The translations under genes and the position numbers were made by a program. From Burkholderiaceae bacterium (GTDB lineage Bacteria; Pseudomonadota; Gammaproteobacteria; Burkholderiales; Burkholderiaceae_C), in the NCBI GenBank assembly GCA_024235915.1, contig JACKLO010000011.1, positions 186,001 to 250,000 of the forward strand: a stretch of 64,000 nucleotides of DNA, written 5' to 3'. Below, one piece after another: positions 33,001 to 41,047 of this stretch; within the stretch, counting starts at the first letter, position 1; every line of letters starts with the position of its first letter. The notes under the pieces are model-generated. The model was not told the DNA's origin and did no database searches. It saw only the letters and a program-made list of their open reading frames with translations.

Positions 33001-33183
33001 CAGCGGGCCATCGGCACCGGCGTGGTGGGCGGCATGCTCACGGGCACGCTGTTCGCCGTGATCTTCGTGCCGCTTTTCTTCGCCGTGGTGCGGCGCTTCT
33101 TCCCGCCCAGTGCGCGGCAGCAGCGGTTTGCCCGCCACGAGACCGAAAACCAGAACCTGCACCTGCCGCAGGAGGATCGATGA
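30019..33183 (+). CDS. RND multidrug efflux transporter permease (MexB/AcrB type)
   Basis: A 1054-residue hydrophobe/amphiphile-efflux RND pump. It begins MSKFFIDRPIFAWVIALFIM, the typical first membrane helix, and has twelve helices arranged 1+5 and 1+5 around two large periplasmic loops. The proton-relay aspartates are in GIVVDDAIVVVENVER (about Asp408-Asp409). It forms a trimer exporting drugs, bile-like or aromatic compounds with the adaptor and channel encoded on either side. Its stop overlaps the next start (ATGA), so translation is coupled. Confidence 0.96.
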   Translation: MSKFFIDRPIFAWVIALFIMVMGGVAIKQLPIAQYPPVAPPSIVVSAAYPGASAQTLEDAVLAVIEREMNGAPGLIYMETVAQANGSGSITLSFEPGTNADLAQVEVQNRVSRATPRLPSAVTQQGVRVDKSRSNFLLFTILTSSDPAWDPVALGDYASRNVLPELQRVPGVGQAQLFGTERAMRIWLDPAKLRGFSLSSAEVLTAVRAQNAQVSAGGIGELPIVDGQRISATVTVSGQLSSPEQFGAIVLRANADGSSVRLRDVARIELGAQAYATSARLNGQPSTGIGVQLSPTGNALQTAAAIRAKMDELQGYFPAGMSYAIPYDSSRFIRISITQVAETLLEAVGLVFLVMLLFLQKIRYTIIPTIVVPVALLGTFAVLLALGFSINVLTMFGMVLVIGIVVDDAIVVVENVERIMATEHLGPYEATRKAMGQIQGAIVGVTVVLISVFVPLAFFAGAVGNIYRQFAAVMVTAIAFSAFLALSLTPALCATLLKPIEPGHEHARRGPFAWFNRAFTRTSNGYGTGVKAMLPRAGRLMVIYAVLVGLLGYVYMRLPGSFLPAEDQGNLIVSVQLPPGATQERARAVMTQVEGFMLKQPEVESMVGVLGFSFSGQGQNAALAFVTLKPWDERTGPGQSAQALAGRAFGALAGIRDAFIFPLSPPPIPELGQASGFNLRLQDRAGKGHDALVAARNQLMGLASQSKVVTQVRPDGLEDAPQLQLDIDREKAAALGVSFDAINATISTALGSSYVNDFPSSGRLQRVVVQADAPARMQPEDLLKLSAPSSRGGLVPLSAFASTKWVTGPMQTIRYNGYPAMRLGGSAAPGYSTGDAMAEMERLVAQLPAGFGYEWTGISREEKIAGSQAVVLYGFAVLAVFLCLAALYESWAIPLAVILVVPLGVLGVVLATLGRGLSNDVYFQVGLITIIGLSAKNAILIIEFAKDLQAQGRAVFDAALEAARLRFRPIVMTSMAFTLGVLPLFLATGAGSASQRAIGTGVVGGMLTGTLFAVIFVPLFFAVVRRFFPPSARQQRFARHETENQNLHLPQEDR

Positions 33184-34598
33184 CCCGCCGACTCCTTTCG
33201 CTGACCGCGGTCGCCCTCGCGGCCACGCTGGCCGGCTGCGCCTTGACCCCGACGTATGAGCGCCCGGCGGCGCCGGTGGCGGCCACCTTCCCGTCGCCGG
33301 CCGCTGAAGCGGGCACCGCTGCCGCGCAACTGCCCTGGGCCGACTTCATCGTCGATGCACGCAGCCAGGCGCTGGTGCGGGCCGCCTTGGCCAACAACCG
33401 CGACCTCCGCGTTGCGGTGCTCAACGTCGAGCAGGCACGCGCCGCGCTGGGCGTGCAGCAGGCCGACCGTCTGCCGACGCTGAACGCGGGTGCGGCGGTC
33501 AGCCGCAGCAGTGCCAGCAGCAGCTACACCGCCGGCCTGCAGGTGACCAGCTTCGAGCTCGACCTCTTCGGCCGTGTGAAGAGCCTCACCGAGGCCGCGG
33601 CCGCACGCCTGTTGGCCAGCGACGAGGCGCGCCGCGCCGTGCAGCTGAGCCTGGTCACGGCGGTGGCCGATGCCGACCTGGTCCTGCGCGCCGACGAGGT
33701 GCTGATCGCTCTGACCCAGCAGGTGCTGGCCTCACGCGAGGCCTCGCTGAAGCTCGTGAAGCTGAAATTCGACGCCGGTGCCGCCGGCGAGCCGGAGCTG
33801 CGCACCAGCGAATCCCTGGTGGCGGCCGCGCAGGTGAGCGCCGCTGCGCTGGAACGCCAACGCCTGCAGCACCTCAATGCCCTGGTGCTGCTGCTGGGCG
33901 GGCCGTTGCCGGCCGGGCTGCCGGCCGCCACGCCGCTGCAGGGTGTCACCTATGCCGACCTGCCCGCGGGCCTGCCGTCGGACGTGCTTCTGCAGCGCCC
34001 CGACGTGCGCCAGGCGGAACAGCTGCTGGTGGCGGCCAATGCCAACATCGGTGCCGCGCGGGCCGCCTTCTTCCCGCGCATCTCGCTCACCGGCAGCCTG
34101 GGTTTTGCCAGCACCGACCTGCAGTCGCTGTTCGACCAGAGCGCCTGGAGCTTCGCGCCGCAGCTGCTGATGCCGCTGTTCGATGCCGGCCGCAACGAAG
34201 CCAACCTGGCAGCCGCGCGTGTGGCCCGCGAGCTGGCCGTGGCGCAGTACGAAAAGAGCATCCAGACCGCCTTCCGCGAAGTGGCCGATGCCCTGGCCAC
34301 ACGCGCCACGCTGGGCGACCAGTTGCGGGCCCAGCGCACCCAGGCTGACGCAGAACAGCGCCGCCTGGCCCTGGCCGAACGGCTGCTGGCCGCGGGCGCC
34401 GCCAGCCAGCTGGACCGGCTGGACGCCGAGCGCTCGGCGCTGAGCGCCCGCCAGGCCGTGATCCAGCTGGAACTGGCGCAGCGGCAGAACGCGTTGCTGC
34501 TGTACCGCGTGCTGGGCGGCGGCTCGGCGGTGCAGGAAGCCGCCACGGCAGCGTCGCCCACGGCGGCAGGATCAACCACCGCCTCAGCACGGTCCTGA
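33180..34598 (+). CDS. RND efflux outer-membrane lipoprotein (OprM/NodT family)
   Basis: A 472-residue outer-membrane channel of the TolC superfamily. The lipobox is LAGC with Cys20, preceded by a short signal, marking it as a lipoprotein like OprM. Two tandem helical repeats are visible (about 60-250 and 270-460), with FELDLFGRVKSLTEAAAARL and MPLFDAGRNEANLAAARVAR at equivalent places. ATG 33180 overlaps the pump gene. It completes the tripartite exporter. An Ala/Ser/Thr-rich tail follows residue 455. Confidence 0.95.
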   Translation: MTRRLLSLTAVALAATLAGCALTPTYERPAAPVAATFPSPAAEAGTAAAQLPWADFIVDARSQALVRAALANNRDLRVAVLNVEQARAALGVQQADRLPTLNAGAAVSRSSASSSYTAGLQVTSFELDLFGRVKSLTEAAAARLLASDEARRAVQLSLVTAVADADLVLRADEVLIALTQQVLASREASLKLVKLKFDAGAAGEPELRTSESLVAAAQVSAAALERQRLQHLNALVLLLGGPLPAGLPAATPLQGVTYADLPAGLPSDVLLQRPDVRQAEQLLVAANANIGAARAAFFPRISLTGSLGFASTDLQSLFDQSAWSFAPQLLMPLFDAGRNEANLAAARVARELAVAQYEKSIQTAFREVADALATRATLGDQLRAQRTQADAEQRRLALAERLLAAGAASQLDRLDAERSALSARQAVIQLELAQRQNALLLYRVLGGGSAVQEAATAASPTAAGSTTASARS

Positions 34599-34650
34599 GG
34601 CGATCCTGAGCACCACGGCCCGCCGCTGGCCCATCGTCGCCCGCCTGGGG

Positions 34651-35853
34651 GTGGCGCAGACGCTGGCCTGGGCGTCGAGCTACTACCTGCCGGCCCTGCT
34701 GGCTGCGCCGATGGCCCACGACCTGGGGGTGGCCACGACCACGGTGTTCGCCGCCTTCTCCGTGGCCATGCTGTTGGCCGCGGCCGTGGGCCCCGCCGCT
34801 GGCCGCGCCATCGACCGCCTTGGAGGCCGACCGGTGCTGATCGGCAGCAACCTGGTCTTCGCCGCGGGCCTGGGGGCATTGGCCGTGGCTCAGGGTCCGT
34901 GGACATTGTTCGCGGCATGGCTGCTCATCGGTGCCGCCATGGGCAGCGGCCTCTACGAAGCCGGGTTTGCCACGCTGGTGCGCCTGTGGGGCCATGGCGC
35001 GCGCGGCGGCATCACCGGCATCACCTTGATCGCCGGCTTTGCCAGCACCGTGGGCTGGCCGCTGAGCGCCTGGCTGGAGGCCGAGTTCGGCTGGCGTGTC
35101 GCTTGCGCCGCCTGGGCACTGCTGCACCTGGGCCTGGGCCTGCCGCTGAACGCCAGCCTGCCGAAGGCGGCGCCATTGCCCTCGGCGTCCTCCGCCACGG
35201 CTTCGGCCGAAGACACAACAGATACGGGGCGTACAGCCCCCGTCCACACCAGCGACGCCCCGGATTTCGCCACGCCGCCACCGTTGGCGCATCCGCTGCG
35301 GGCCGGGCTGCTGCTGTCCTTCGTGTTCGCGGCCACCTGGTTCGTCAGCACCGCCATGGCTTCCCATCTCCCTGCGGTGCTCCAGCTGGCAGGCGCCGGC
35401 GCGGCGGCGGCCGTGGCCGTCGGCAGCCTGATTGGCCCGGCCCAGGTGGCCGGCCGCTTGATGGAGGCCGGCTGGCTGCGCCGGCTGCACCCGCTGCTGT
35501 CGGCCCGGCTGGCCGCGCTGGGTCATCCGGCAGGCGTGCTGGTACTGGTGGGGCTGGGGCCTGTGGCGGCGCCGGCCTTTGCCATCCTGCACGGGCTGGG
35601 CAACGGCATCATGACCATCGCCAAGGGCACGCTGCCGCTGGCCATCTTCGGGCCCCGCGGCTATGGCCAGATGCAAGGGCTGCTGATGGCGCCGACGCGG
35701 CTGGCCCAGGCAGCCTCGCCGCTGCTGTTCGGTGCCGCACTGGAGGGCTGGGGGCTGGGCGCCATGGCCCTGAGCAGTGGCCTATGCCTGCTGGCCTTCG
35801 GGGCCTTGATCGTGCTGCCACGGGCTTCGGGCATGACACTGCGGCAAGACTGA
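34651..35853 (+). CDS. MFS transporter
   Basis: A major facilitator with about twelve hydrophobic segments in 400 residues. The loop 2-3 motif reads AGRAIDRLGGRPVLIG, and a soluble central loop (about 180-210) separates the halves. The start is uncertain: GTG 34651 falls within what looks like the first membrane helix, while CTG 34606 in the same frame would add RRWPIVARLG ahead of it and complete the helix. It lies 52 bases after the efflux operon on the same strand and may be read through from it. The substrate is unknown. Confidence 0.85.
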   Translation: MAQTLAWASSYYLPALLAAPMAHDLGVATTTVFAAFSVAMLLAAAVGPAAGRAIDRLGGRPVLIGSNLVFAAGLGALAVAQGPWTLFAAWLLIGAAMGSGLYEAGFATLVRLWGHGARGGITGITLIAGFASTVGWPLSAWLEAEFGWRVACAAWALLHLGLGLPLNASLPKAAPLPSASSATASAEDTTDTGRTAPVHTSDAPDFATPPPLAHPLRAGLLLSFVFAATWFVSTAMASHLPAVLQLAGAGAAAAVAVGSLIGPAQVAGRLMEAGWLRRLHPLLSARLAALGHPAGVLVLVGLGPVAAPAFAILHGLGNGIMTIAKGTLPLAIFGPRGYGQMQGLLMAPTRLAQAASPLLFGAALEGWGLGAMALSSGLCLLAFGALIVLPRASGMTLRQD

Positions 35854-35855
35854 GC

Positions 35856-35884
35856 TTGCATCCAGTGCTGTGTGCATGTACAGT
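35856..35884 (+). promoter_or_regulatory. Candidate sigma-70 promoter for two small genes
   Basis: TTGCAT (35856-35861) and TACAGT (35879-35884) are separated by exactly 17 bases. Transcription would begin near 35891, immediately before a ribosome binding site (aggag, 35892-35896) and the 27-residue frame at 35903, so the message would have a very short leader. Confidence 0.5.
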
Positions 35885-35902
35885 TCATGGCAGGAGATCG
35901 CC

Positions 35903-35986
35903 ATGAAGCACGTCTTTCGCCAGCACTACCACCCCGCCACCCCGATGATGCCCGCCTGGATGTGGCGGCTCTGGGCCTGGTTCTGA
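35903..35986 (+). CDS. Very small Trp/His-rich protein, 27 residues
   Basis: A 28-codon frame that begins MKHVFRQHYHPATPM and ends with the hydrophobic, tryptophan-rich MWRLWAWF. Four tryptophans, four methionines after the start codon region and three histidines in 27 residues is unusual. It has an aggag ribosome binding site 6 bases before the ATG and a good upstream promoter. The aromatic C-terminal half could sit at a membrane surface. I do not recognise a family, and only the expression signals support it as a gene. Confidence 0.45.
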   Translation: MKHVFRQHYHPATPMMPAWMWRLWAWF

Positions 35987-36004
35987 CAACGTCGAAGCCG
36001 CCGC

Positions 36005-36124
36005 ATGCGCCCCCTGTTCGTCCGCCGCAGTCTCTGGCATCGCCTGCCGGCACGCCTGGCCGGCATGGCCGCCGGCGTCGCCGCACTGGGCTCGCTGATG
36101 GCGATGTGGCTGTCGGCGCAATGA
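36005..36124 (+). CDS. Small basic membrane protein, 39 residues
   Basis: A 40-codon frame 18 bases after the preceding mini-gene. The N-terminus is basic (MRPLFVRRSLWHRLPARL), followed by one hydrophobic helix, GMAAGVAALGSLMAMWL, so it is probably a single-pass inner-membrane protein with the N-terminus inside. It would share a transcript with the 27-residue frame. No ribosome binding site of note is visible, so it may be translated by coupling. No family is recognised. Confidence 0.4.
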   Translation: MRPLFVRRSLWHRLPARLAGMAAGVAALGSLMAMWLSAQ

Positions 36125-36255
36125 GCCGCCAGGGCCTGATGCAGTGCCTGGCAGCGCACACCAAGTGCGGCGTGAAATGAAACCCCCACGCCTACTTCGT
36201 TCACTGCGCCCCGCGGGGGTTGCCGGTACCTTCGGAACGGCCGGGCGGTACTGAC

Positions 36256-36486
36256 GTGAACGCGCCCTTGTTGCCGGAACGGCTCATTCATCCACAAGCC
36301 GCTTCCGCTGAGCCTTCGCTGGACCTGGCCACCGCCGGCGTGCTGCGTGTGGTCTGGGCTTCGCGGTTCGGGGCGATGTTGATCGAAGTGCGCGCCGGCG
36401 CGGCCTATGTCAACGGTCAGCGTGTGGAGCCGGCCCAGGCTGCACCGCCCTCGCCCCCGCCCCCGCGTCTGCGTCGGATTCCCTGA
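36256..36486 (+). CDS. Small conserved-looking hypothetical protein
   Basis: A frame of about 76 residues from GTG 36256; an upstream methionine at 36220 is possible. The central segment ATAGVLRVVWASRFGAMLIE and the following VRAGAAYVNGQRVEP look like a small beta-rich domain, and I have a weak impression of similar short proteins in other Burkholderiales. The C-terminal tail is Pro/Arg-rich. It is convergent with phaC, whose end lies 83 bases away. Function unknown. Confidence 0.5.
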   Translation: MNAPLLPERLIHPQAASAEPSLDLATAGVLRVVWASRFGAMLIEVRAGAAYVNGQRVEPAQAAPPSPPPPRLRRIP

Positions 36487-36569
36487 CGCCTGAGCAACCG
36501 TCGCTGTTCGTCAGTGCCGTCGTCAGCGTGCAGGGCAGGGCGCGCGGCAGGGTGGTGGGGTCAGGCCGC

Positions 36570-38429
36570 TCAATCGTCATAGCGCTGGTGCACGTAGCGG
36601 CCCGGGGCGGCACCCAGCCCCTCGCGGGCGCCCATCGTGCGGGCAGGCACCTGCTGCTCGCAGCCTTGTGCCTTCAGCCAGCGATCCCAGGCCGTCCACC
36701 ACGAGCCGGTCCTTGGCGCGGCCGTCGAAGCCCAGGCCGCAGGTGGCATCCAGCGGTCGCCAGCACGGCGCGTCGCCTCACGCCAGCGCCGGCCCGGGTG
36801 TCCGGGTTCGCTGACGATGCCGGCATTGTGGCCACCGCTGGCGAGCACGAAGGTGATCTCCGTGTCCGTCAGGCCATGCAGCTTGTAGACACTGCGCCAG
36901 GGCGCCACATGGTCCCGTTCCGTGCCCACCAGGAACACCGGCAGGCGCAGGTCACGCAATGACACCGGCCGGCCCTCCACACAGTAGCGGGACAGTGCCA
37001 GTTCGTTGTGCAGGTACAGCCGCCGCAGGTACTGGCTGTGCATGGCCGCCGGCATGCGCGTGGTGTCGGCGTTCCAGGCCATGAGGTCATTCGGCCGCAG
37101 GGCTTCCCCCATCCAGATCTCGCGCAGCGTCGCTGACCAGACCAGTTCACGCGAATGCAGGAACTGGAAGCTGCCCGCCATCTGCCGGCCACTGAGGTAG
37201 CCGCGCTCGGCCATCATGTCCTCCAGCAGCGCCACCTGGCTCTCGTCGATCAGCACGCCCATCTCCCCCGGCTCGCTGAAGTCGGTCTCCGCCGCCAACA
37301 GGCTCATCGATGCCAGTGAGGGTAGGGCGGCAGCGTCCGCCACCGCACCCTGGCGCGCCAATGCGGCAGCTGCGATCGACAGCAGCGTCCCGCCCAGGCA
37401 GTAGCCCACCGCGTGAACCGCCTGCCCCGGCACAAGCCGACCAATGGCAGCAAGGGCATCGAACACACCCAGGTTCAGGTAGTCGTCCATGTCCAGCAGC
37501 GCGTCCGCAGCGTCGGGGTTTCGCCAGGACAGGATGAACACGGTGTGCCCCTGCGCCACCAGCCAACGCACCATCGAATCGTGCGGCGACAGGTCCAGGA
37601 TGTAGTACTTCATGATCCAGCTCGGGACGATGAACACCGGCTCGGCCTGCACCTGCGCCGTCGCAGGGCTGTACTGGATCACTTCGACCAGGTCATTGCG
37701 GTGCACCACCCGGCCTGGCGTCAGCGCCACCTGCTTTCCGGGTTCAAAGTGCTGCCCACCGTTTTCCACCCGCGGCAGGCCGTGCTGGACGCGCCAGTTG
37801 TCCAGGGCATGCGTCCATCCGTCGACAAGATTGCCGCCCCGGCGTTGCACCGTGGCCGTCAAGACCTCGGGGTTGGCCAAGCCGGCGTTCGTCGGTGACA
37901 GCATGTCCAACCACTGTCGCGCGAAGGCGCCAACCAGGTCGCGGTGATGGGCCTGCATGCCGCGCAGATCGGTGGCCTCCCGCCACCAGCGTTCAGCCGC
38001 CAGTTGTTGCCGTGCCATCCAACTCCAAGGCCAGGCCTGCCAGGGCTTGGCGGCAAAGCGCTGGTCGTCCGGGCGTTCGCTCGCAGCACTTGGCAGCGTC
38101 GCCTGGTCCGACGCCGCCGAGGCCGCCTCCTGCCCAAGCTGCCACGCCCGCACGGCAAGTTGAGCGGCACGTGCCGGCTGCGTGCCCAGATGCCACGCCC
38201 AGTCGGCCGACGCCAATGCCATCGAACTCGGTGACAGGCCTTGCCAGAACGGCGCCAGCATCGCGTGCAGCCGGCCGTCCAGTGCTTCGGCCTCGGCACG
38301 GTCTGGCCGCAGTTCAGGCAGTTCGCAGCCTTTGGGTTGTTCCAGGGTCGGGCGTGGGTCAGGCATGACGCGGGCAGTGGTGTCGACGGCGCAGAGCATG
38401 CCGGCGGGTGTCGTGCTGTGGATTGACAT
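36570..38429 (-). CDS. phaC: Poly(3-hydroxyalkanoate) polymerase
   Basis: PHA synthase polymerises 3-hydroxyacyl-CoA into carbon-storage granules. The length of about 619 residues and the N-terminal PhaC_N region (LSPSSMALASADWAWHL) fit class I. The alpha/beta-hydrolase core has the modified lipase box GYCLGG, whose cysteine (near residue 344) carries the growing chain, then VGTERDHVAPW with the catalytic Asp and SGGHNAGIVSEPG with the His. ATG 38429 is taken as start; GTG 38444 is an alternative five codons upstream. No phaA or phaB is adjacent. This is the last core gene before the accessory island. Confidence 0.93.
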   Translation of the reverse strand: MSIHSTTPAGMLCAVDTTARVMPDPRPTLEQPKGCELPELRPDRAEAEALDGRLHAMLAPFWQGLSPSSMALASADWAWHLGTQPARAAQLAVRAWQLGQEAASAASDQATLPSAASERPDDQRFAAKPWQAWPWSWMARQQLAAERWWREATDLRGMQAHHRDLVGAFARQWLDMLSPTNAGLANPEVLTATVQRRGGNLVDGWTHALDNWRVQHGLPRVENGGQHFEPGKQVALTPGRVVHRNDLVEVIQYSPATAQVQAEPVFIVPSWIMKYYILDLSPHDSMVRWLVAQGHTVFILSWRNPDAADALLDMDDYLNLGVFDALAAIGRLVPGQAVHAVGYCLGGTLLSIAAAALARQGAVADAAALPSLASMSLLAAETDFSEPGEMGVLIDESQVALLEDMMAERGYLSGRQMAGSFQFLHSRELVWSATLREIWMGEALRPNDLMAWNADTTRMPAAMHSQYLRRLYLHNELALSRYCVEGRPVSLRDLRLPVFLVGTERDHVAPWRSVYKLHGLTDTEITFVLASGGHNAGIVSEPGHPGRRWREATRRAGDRWMPPAAWASTAAPRTGSWWTAWDRWLKAQGCEQQVPARTMGAREGLGAAPGRYVHQRYDD

Positions 38430-38498
38430 CACTTGGCTGAACACCCATTCAGCGCAGTAGAAGAATCCTACGCAACCCCTTGCTTCGCGAACGTGCGT

Positions 38499-38723
38499 TC
38501 ACTTCAAGTGAAGCTTGAGGGTGGTACGGTGATAACGAAGTTTCGACACAATCCTCCTCGAAGTGGCATCGATTCCGTCAATGGCGGCATGTAGTCGGTC
38601 GACGCGAGCAGGTGCCACTCTCGCCAGGCAGTAGCTCATCCAGCCACCCAAACGCTGCAGTTGCTCAGCGGAGAGGGGCGGCCGTTGCCAAGCACGGGCT
38701 TTACCTGCAACGCTCACGACCAT
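38499..38723 (-). CDS. Possible small protein, 74 residues, divergent from the next gene
   Basis: An open frame starting MVVSVAGKARAWQRPPLSAE and continuing with a helical, Arg-rich stretch (ARVDRLHAAIDGIDATSRRI). It lies 21 bases from the divergent gene at 38745. The composition is protein-like, but I see no recognisable domain and no clear ribosome binding site. It may be a fragment left at the edge of the island. Confidence 0.28.
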   Translation of the reverse strand: MVVSVAGKARAWQRPPLSAEQLQRLGGWMSYCLARVAPARVDRLHAAIDGIDATSRRIVSKLRYHRTTLKLHLK

Positions 38724-38744
38724 CCCGTCCGTGAGGTGTCTGCA

Positions 38745-40019
38745 ATGAGGCGCTCTACCGAGCACATTCGCGCCTGGCGCTGGCGCTTGCAATGGCCGGT
38801 ACGCAAGCCGGAGCGACCGCAATCAACGTCAAACGCGAGGGCGAGCCGCTACCAACTGAGTCCTTCTTGGGCAGTCGTTGCCTTTCCTTCGCTGCGCTTT
38901 CCCTGGTGGGGCGCCCTGTCCAAGCGAGCGCAGGGGCTCTTGCTTGAAGGCTCCTTAGAACCGTTGTCTGCGTGGCGCGCGAGGGTGATGAGACCCTACT
39001 ATGGGGCGCTGCCACCGCTTCCTGAACTACAGCACCTCTCCATCGACGAGCTGGCAGCGGCCGTTTCCAAGCTGCGGGGTCAGTTCATGTGGCTCGACAC
39101 CCGCCGTCGTCGCATGTACCAACGCCCGCTGCCGCTGTATGCCTACGACCCGCTCTTCTGCCGCTGGATACGGTCGCTTCCTGACGGCGCCATTCGGTCT
39201 CTCGGAGCGCGCTATCTGGACGACTGGACGGAGCTAATGCAGACGGAGGTAGCTCGAGCTCGACTCGCGCTGCTTCGCCCATTGCCGCTGGAAATGCTGC
39301 GCGCGTTTTACGTCTATCAGTGTGCGCAGACCGACGCGTTGGCTGGCTGTCAGACCACCTACGACGTCAAGCTCGAGTACGCCACGCTGTACCTTGCCAT
39401 ACATGGCTGCCGCGAACTTGCGGGTCTCCAACGGGAGAACGTCATGCACTGGAAGGACTCGACCCCACCTCCGGCGGCTACTGAAATCTTCAGCGAGCCT
39501 GCGGAAGGACGCATGCAGTGGCTCCCCGCAGCTGTCGACCTGCAGACACTGCCTGACTCGGTCGTCATCAACGTCCTACAAATGGTCAAGCAGGCAGACG
39601 ACCTCCGCGTCGAGCCATTGAGGTGGCGCCCCGTCGTCGGTCCCAAGTGTCAGATTTGCGAGTTGGTCGAAAGGGAGCATCTTCCGCTCGGACCCTTGAC
39701 CCGCTCCCGGCCGACATTTCCCCCGTTCAGGCCTGGCTGCTCCTGCGAGGTCGTCTTCGACCCAGAGAACGACCCATACATCGAAGCGCCTTGGGGCGAT
39801 GAGTTGCGTCGCTGGCCGGAGGCGACGCTTCAGAGCATGCGTCTGGTTCTAGCGGCCGCTGAGAGGGACCACTGGCGACGCACGGCGGAGTCGGCCCATT
39901 TCGACACCGGTCATGACGAGGTGCGTCGTGAACTTGCACGACAGTGTCGGACAGTGCCTTCGCTCGCGGCGCTGTGGCCGCGCGTAGCCAAGGCCATCGG
40001 TGCTAAGGCCACACCTTGA
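38745..40019 (+). CDS. Hypothetical protein with C-terminal Cys/His cluster
   Basis: A 424-residue protein I do not recognise. The start at ATG 38745 is favoured because codons upstream are crowded with the opposite frame. The N-terminal half is Arg/Trp/Leu-rich and helical. Near residues 305-345 is a possible zinc-binding cluster: CQICELVEREH and then FPPFRPGCSCEV, a CxxC...H...CxC spacing loosely like the end motif of phage minor-head proteins, but the rest does not match. It is the first substantial gene of the island beside phaC. Codon use is less GC-biased than in the core genes. Confidence 0.7.
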   Translation: MRRSTEHIRAWRWRLQWPVRKPERPQSTSNARASRYQLSPSWAVVAFPSLRFPWWGALSKRAQGLLLEGSLEPLSAWRARVMRPYYGALPPLPELQHLSIDELAAAVSKLRGQFMWLDTRRRRMYQRPLPLYAYDPLFCRWIRSLPDGAIRSLGARYLDDWTELMQTEVARARLALLRPLPLEMLRAFYVYQCAQTDALAGCQTTYDVKLEYATLYLAIHGCRELAGLQRENVMHWKDSTPPPAATEIFSEPAEGRMQWLPAAVDLQTLPDSVVINVLQMVKQADDLRVEPLRWRPVVGPKCQICELVEREHLPLGPLTRSRPTFPPFRPGCSCEVVFDPENDPYIEAPWGDELRRWPEATLQSMRLVLAAAERDHWRRTAESAHFDTGHDEVRRELARQCRTVPSLAALWPRVAKAIGAKATP

Positions 40020-40426
40020 CGGATAGGCAAGGCCAGCGCTCGATGTGGGCGCTCCGGGGTCGCAGTGCAGCCCACTGCCGCCAGTCATGGCTGGCATTGA
40101 GGCCAAATGCGCCTGGAAGTGCAAGGCCACTACCGCCTCTGACTCACGCAGTGAGGCTGTTTGAGCTTCTGGCTTTGTGTCAAAGCAGGTCGGAATGTGA
40201 CGGCAGCGGGGCATCGACGCCCGGCTAGTGAGCTCTGCGCGCTGCCTGCTCTCGCTCAAACTGAGCGGCTCGAAGTGCTTCTGCCTGCGCCGGGCTACGC
40301 GCTTGCAGCACAGGAAGCCGATGCGCCAGCTGCAAAGTGTCGCTGGCCGCCAGTGCCCATGCTACCGCGGCAATCCCTGTAGGCGGCAGATTGTTGGACC
40401 CCAAATCAATGAGAGCTGTGACGACG
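40020..40426. other. Interval with no confident gene
   Basis: On the minus strand an open frame of 75 residues (40225-40452, beginning MGGSESSGDVVTALIDLGSN) overlaps the start of this interval's neighbour and has protein-like composition, but no recognisable domain. The rest shows no gene, repeat or RNA that I can support. It may be the remains of a module of the Rhs locus. Confidence 0.3.
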
Positions 40427-40771
40427 TCACCGCTTGATTCGCTGCCCCCCACTCGACCGCGCCAGGGAGAGCAGGCATTCGGCGCGGTGCGCCAAGTTCT
40501 CTAACTGCTGTGCCTGCTCAGGTGAGTTGAAGTGGGCGGCATCACGCAGCTCCATCACCCACTTTGCGTAGGTACGACGACTTGCATGAGCGACATAGAT
40601 GTCAAGGCTAACCATCCCCAGTCCAAATCCGAACGGCCCGAGCAATAGCGCAAGTCTTGCCAATTGCGGCAAGCCTGGGACAAGTACGTACGACAAGAGC
40701 ACAAAGGCGAGTCCGAACGCGGCCGAGAGCCCCAGCATCCTGAGCCGTCGGTTGCAGGTCATTGACTTCAT
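40427..40771 (-). CDS. Small two-helix membrane protein, possible orphan immunity protein
   Basis: A 114-residue protein with a basic N-terminus (MKSMTCNRRLRML), two hydrophobic helices (about 11-30 and 36-57) and a soluble C-terminal tail with LENLAHRAECLLSLARSS. I recognise no family. It is the last minus-strand gene downstream of the Rhs locus, and like the candidate immunity proteins at 40861, 41823 and 43060 it is a small membrane protein. By position and form it may be an immunity gene that has lost its toxin tip, which is inference. Confidence 0.55.
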   Translation of the reverse strand: MKSMTCNRRLRMLGLSAAFGLAFVLLSYVLVPGLPQLARLALLLGPFGFGLGMVSLDIYVAHASRRTYAKWVMELRDAAHFNSPEQAQQLENLAHRAECLLSLARSSGGQRIKR

Positions 40772-40860
40772 TTCTTGTAAGGCTCGTCGGTGATGAACGG
40801 TGGGTGCTTGAACGAGCTAGAAGCATCTTGCTCTGAGCACACGAAGGCGCCGCAGTTTGG

Positions 40861-41040
40861 CTAGGCCTTCCAAACGTACTCGTACGCCGCGTACACGCCC
40901 ATCCCAGTAAACACCGCCACAGAGAATGCCATGCCTTGCCAGACTGTACCTTTCAATAACATTGCCGCGCCTCCGAGTAAAGCTCCCAAAGCAGCCGCAA
41001 ATACAATCAGCAGCAATGAATATGTAAGTTTTTTGTACAT
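40861..41040 (-). CDS. Small membrane protein, candidate immunity for displaced Rhs tip
   Basis: A 59-residue protein starting MYKKLTYSLLLIVFAAAL with two hydrophobic helices (about 5-27 and 32-50) and a short tail. It begins 7 bases after the stop of the orphan Rhs-tip fragment at 41048, the spacing expected of a toxin-immunity pair. The local sequence is clearly richer in A+T than the core genome. No family is recognised. A longer open frame upstream overlaps the tip gene and is less likely. Confidence 0.55.
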   Translation of the reverse strand: MYKKLTYSLLLIVFAAALGALLGGAAMLLKGTVWQGMAFSVAVFTGMGVYAAYEYVWKA

Positions 41041-41047
41041 CCTTGCC

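Noticed and set aside
38661..38744. Longer N-terminus for the gene at 38745
   Set aside because: The extra codons show no protein-like pattern and cross the likely promoter region; ATG 38745 gives a plausible start.
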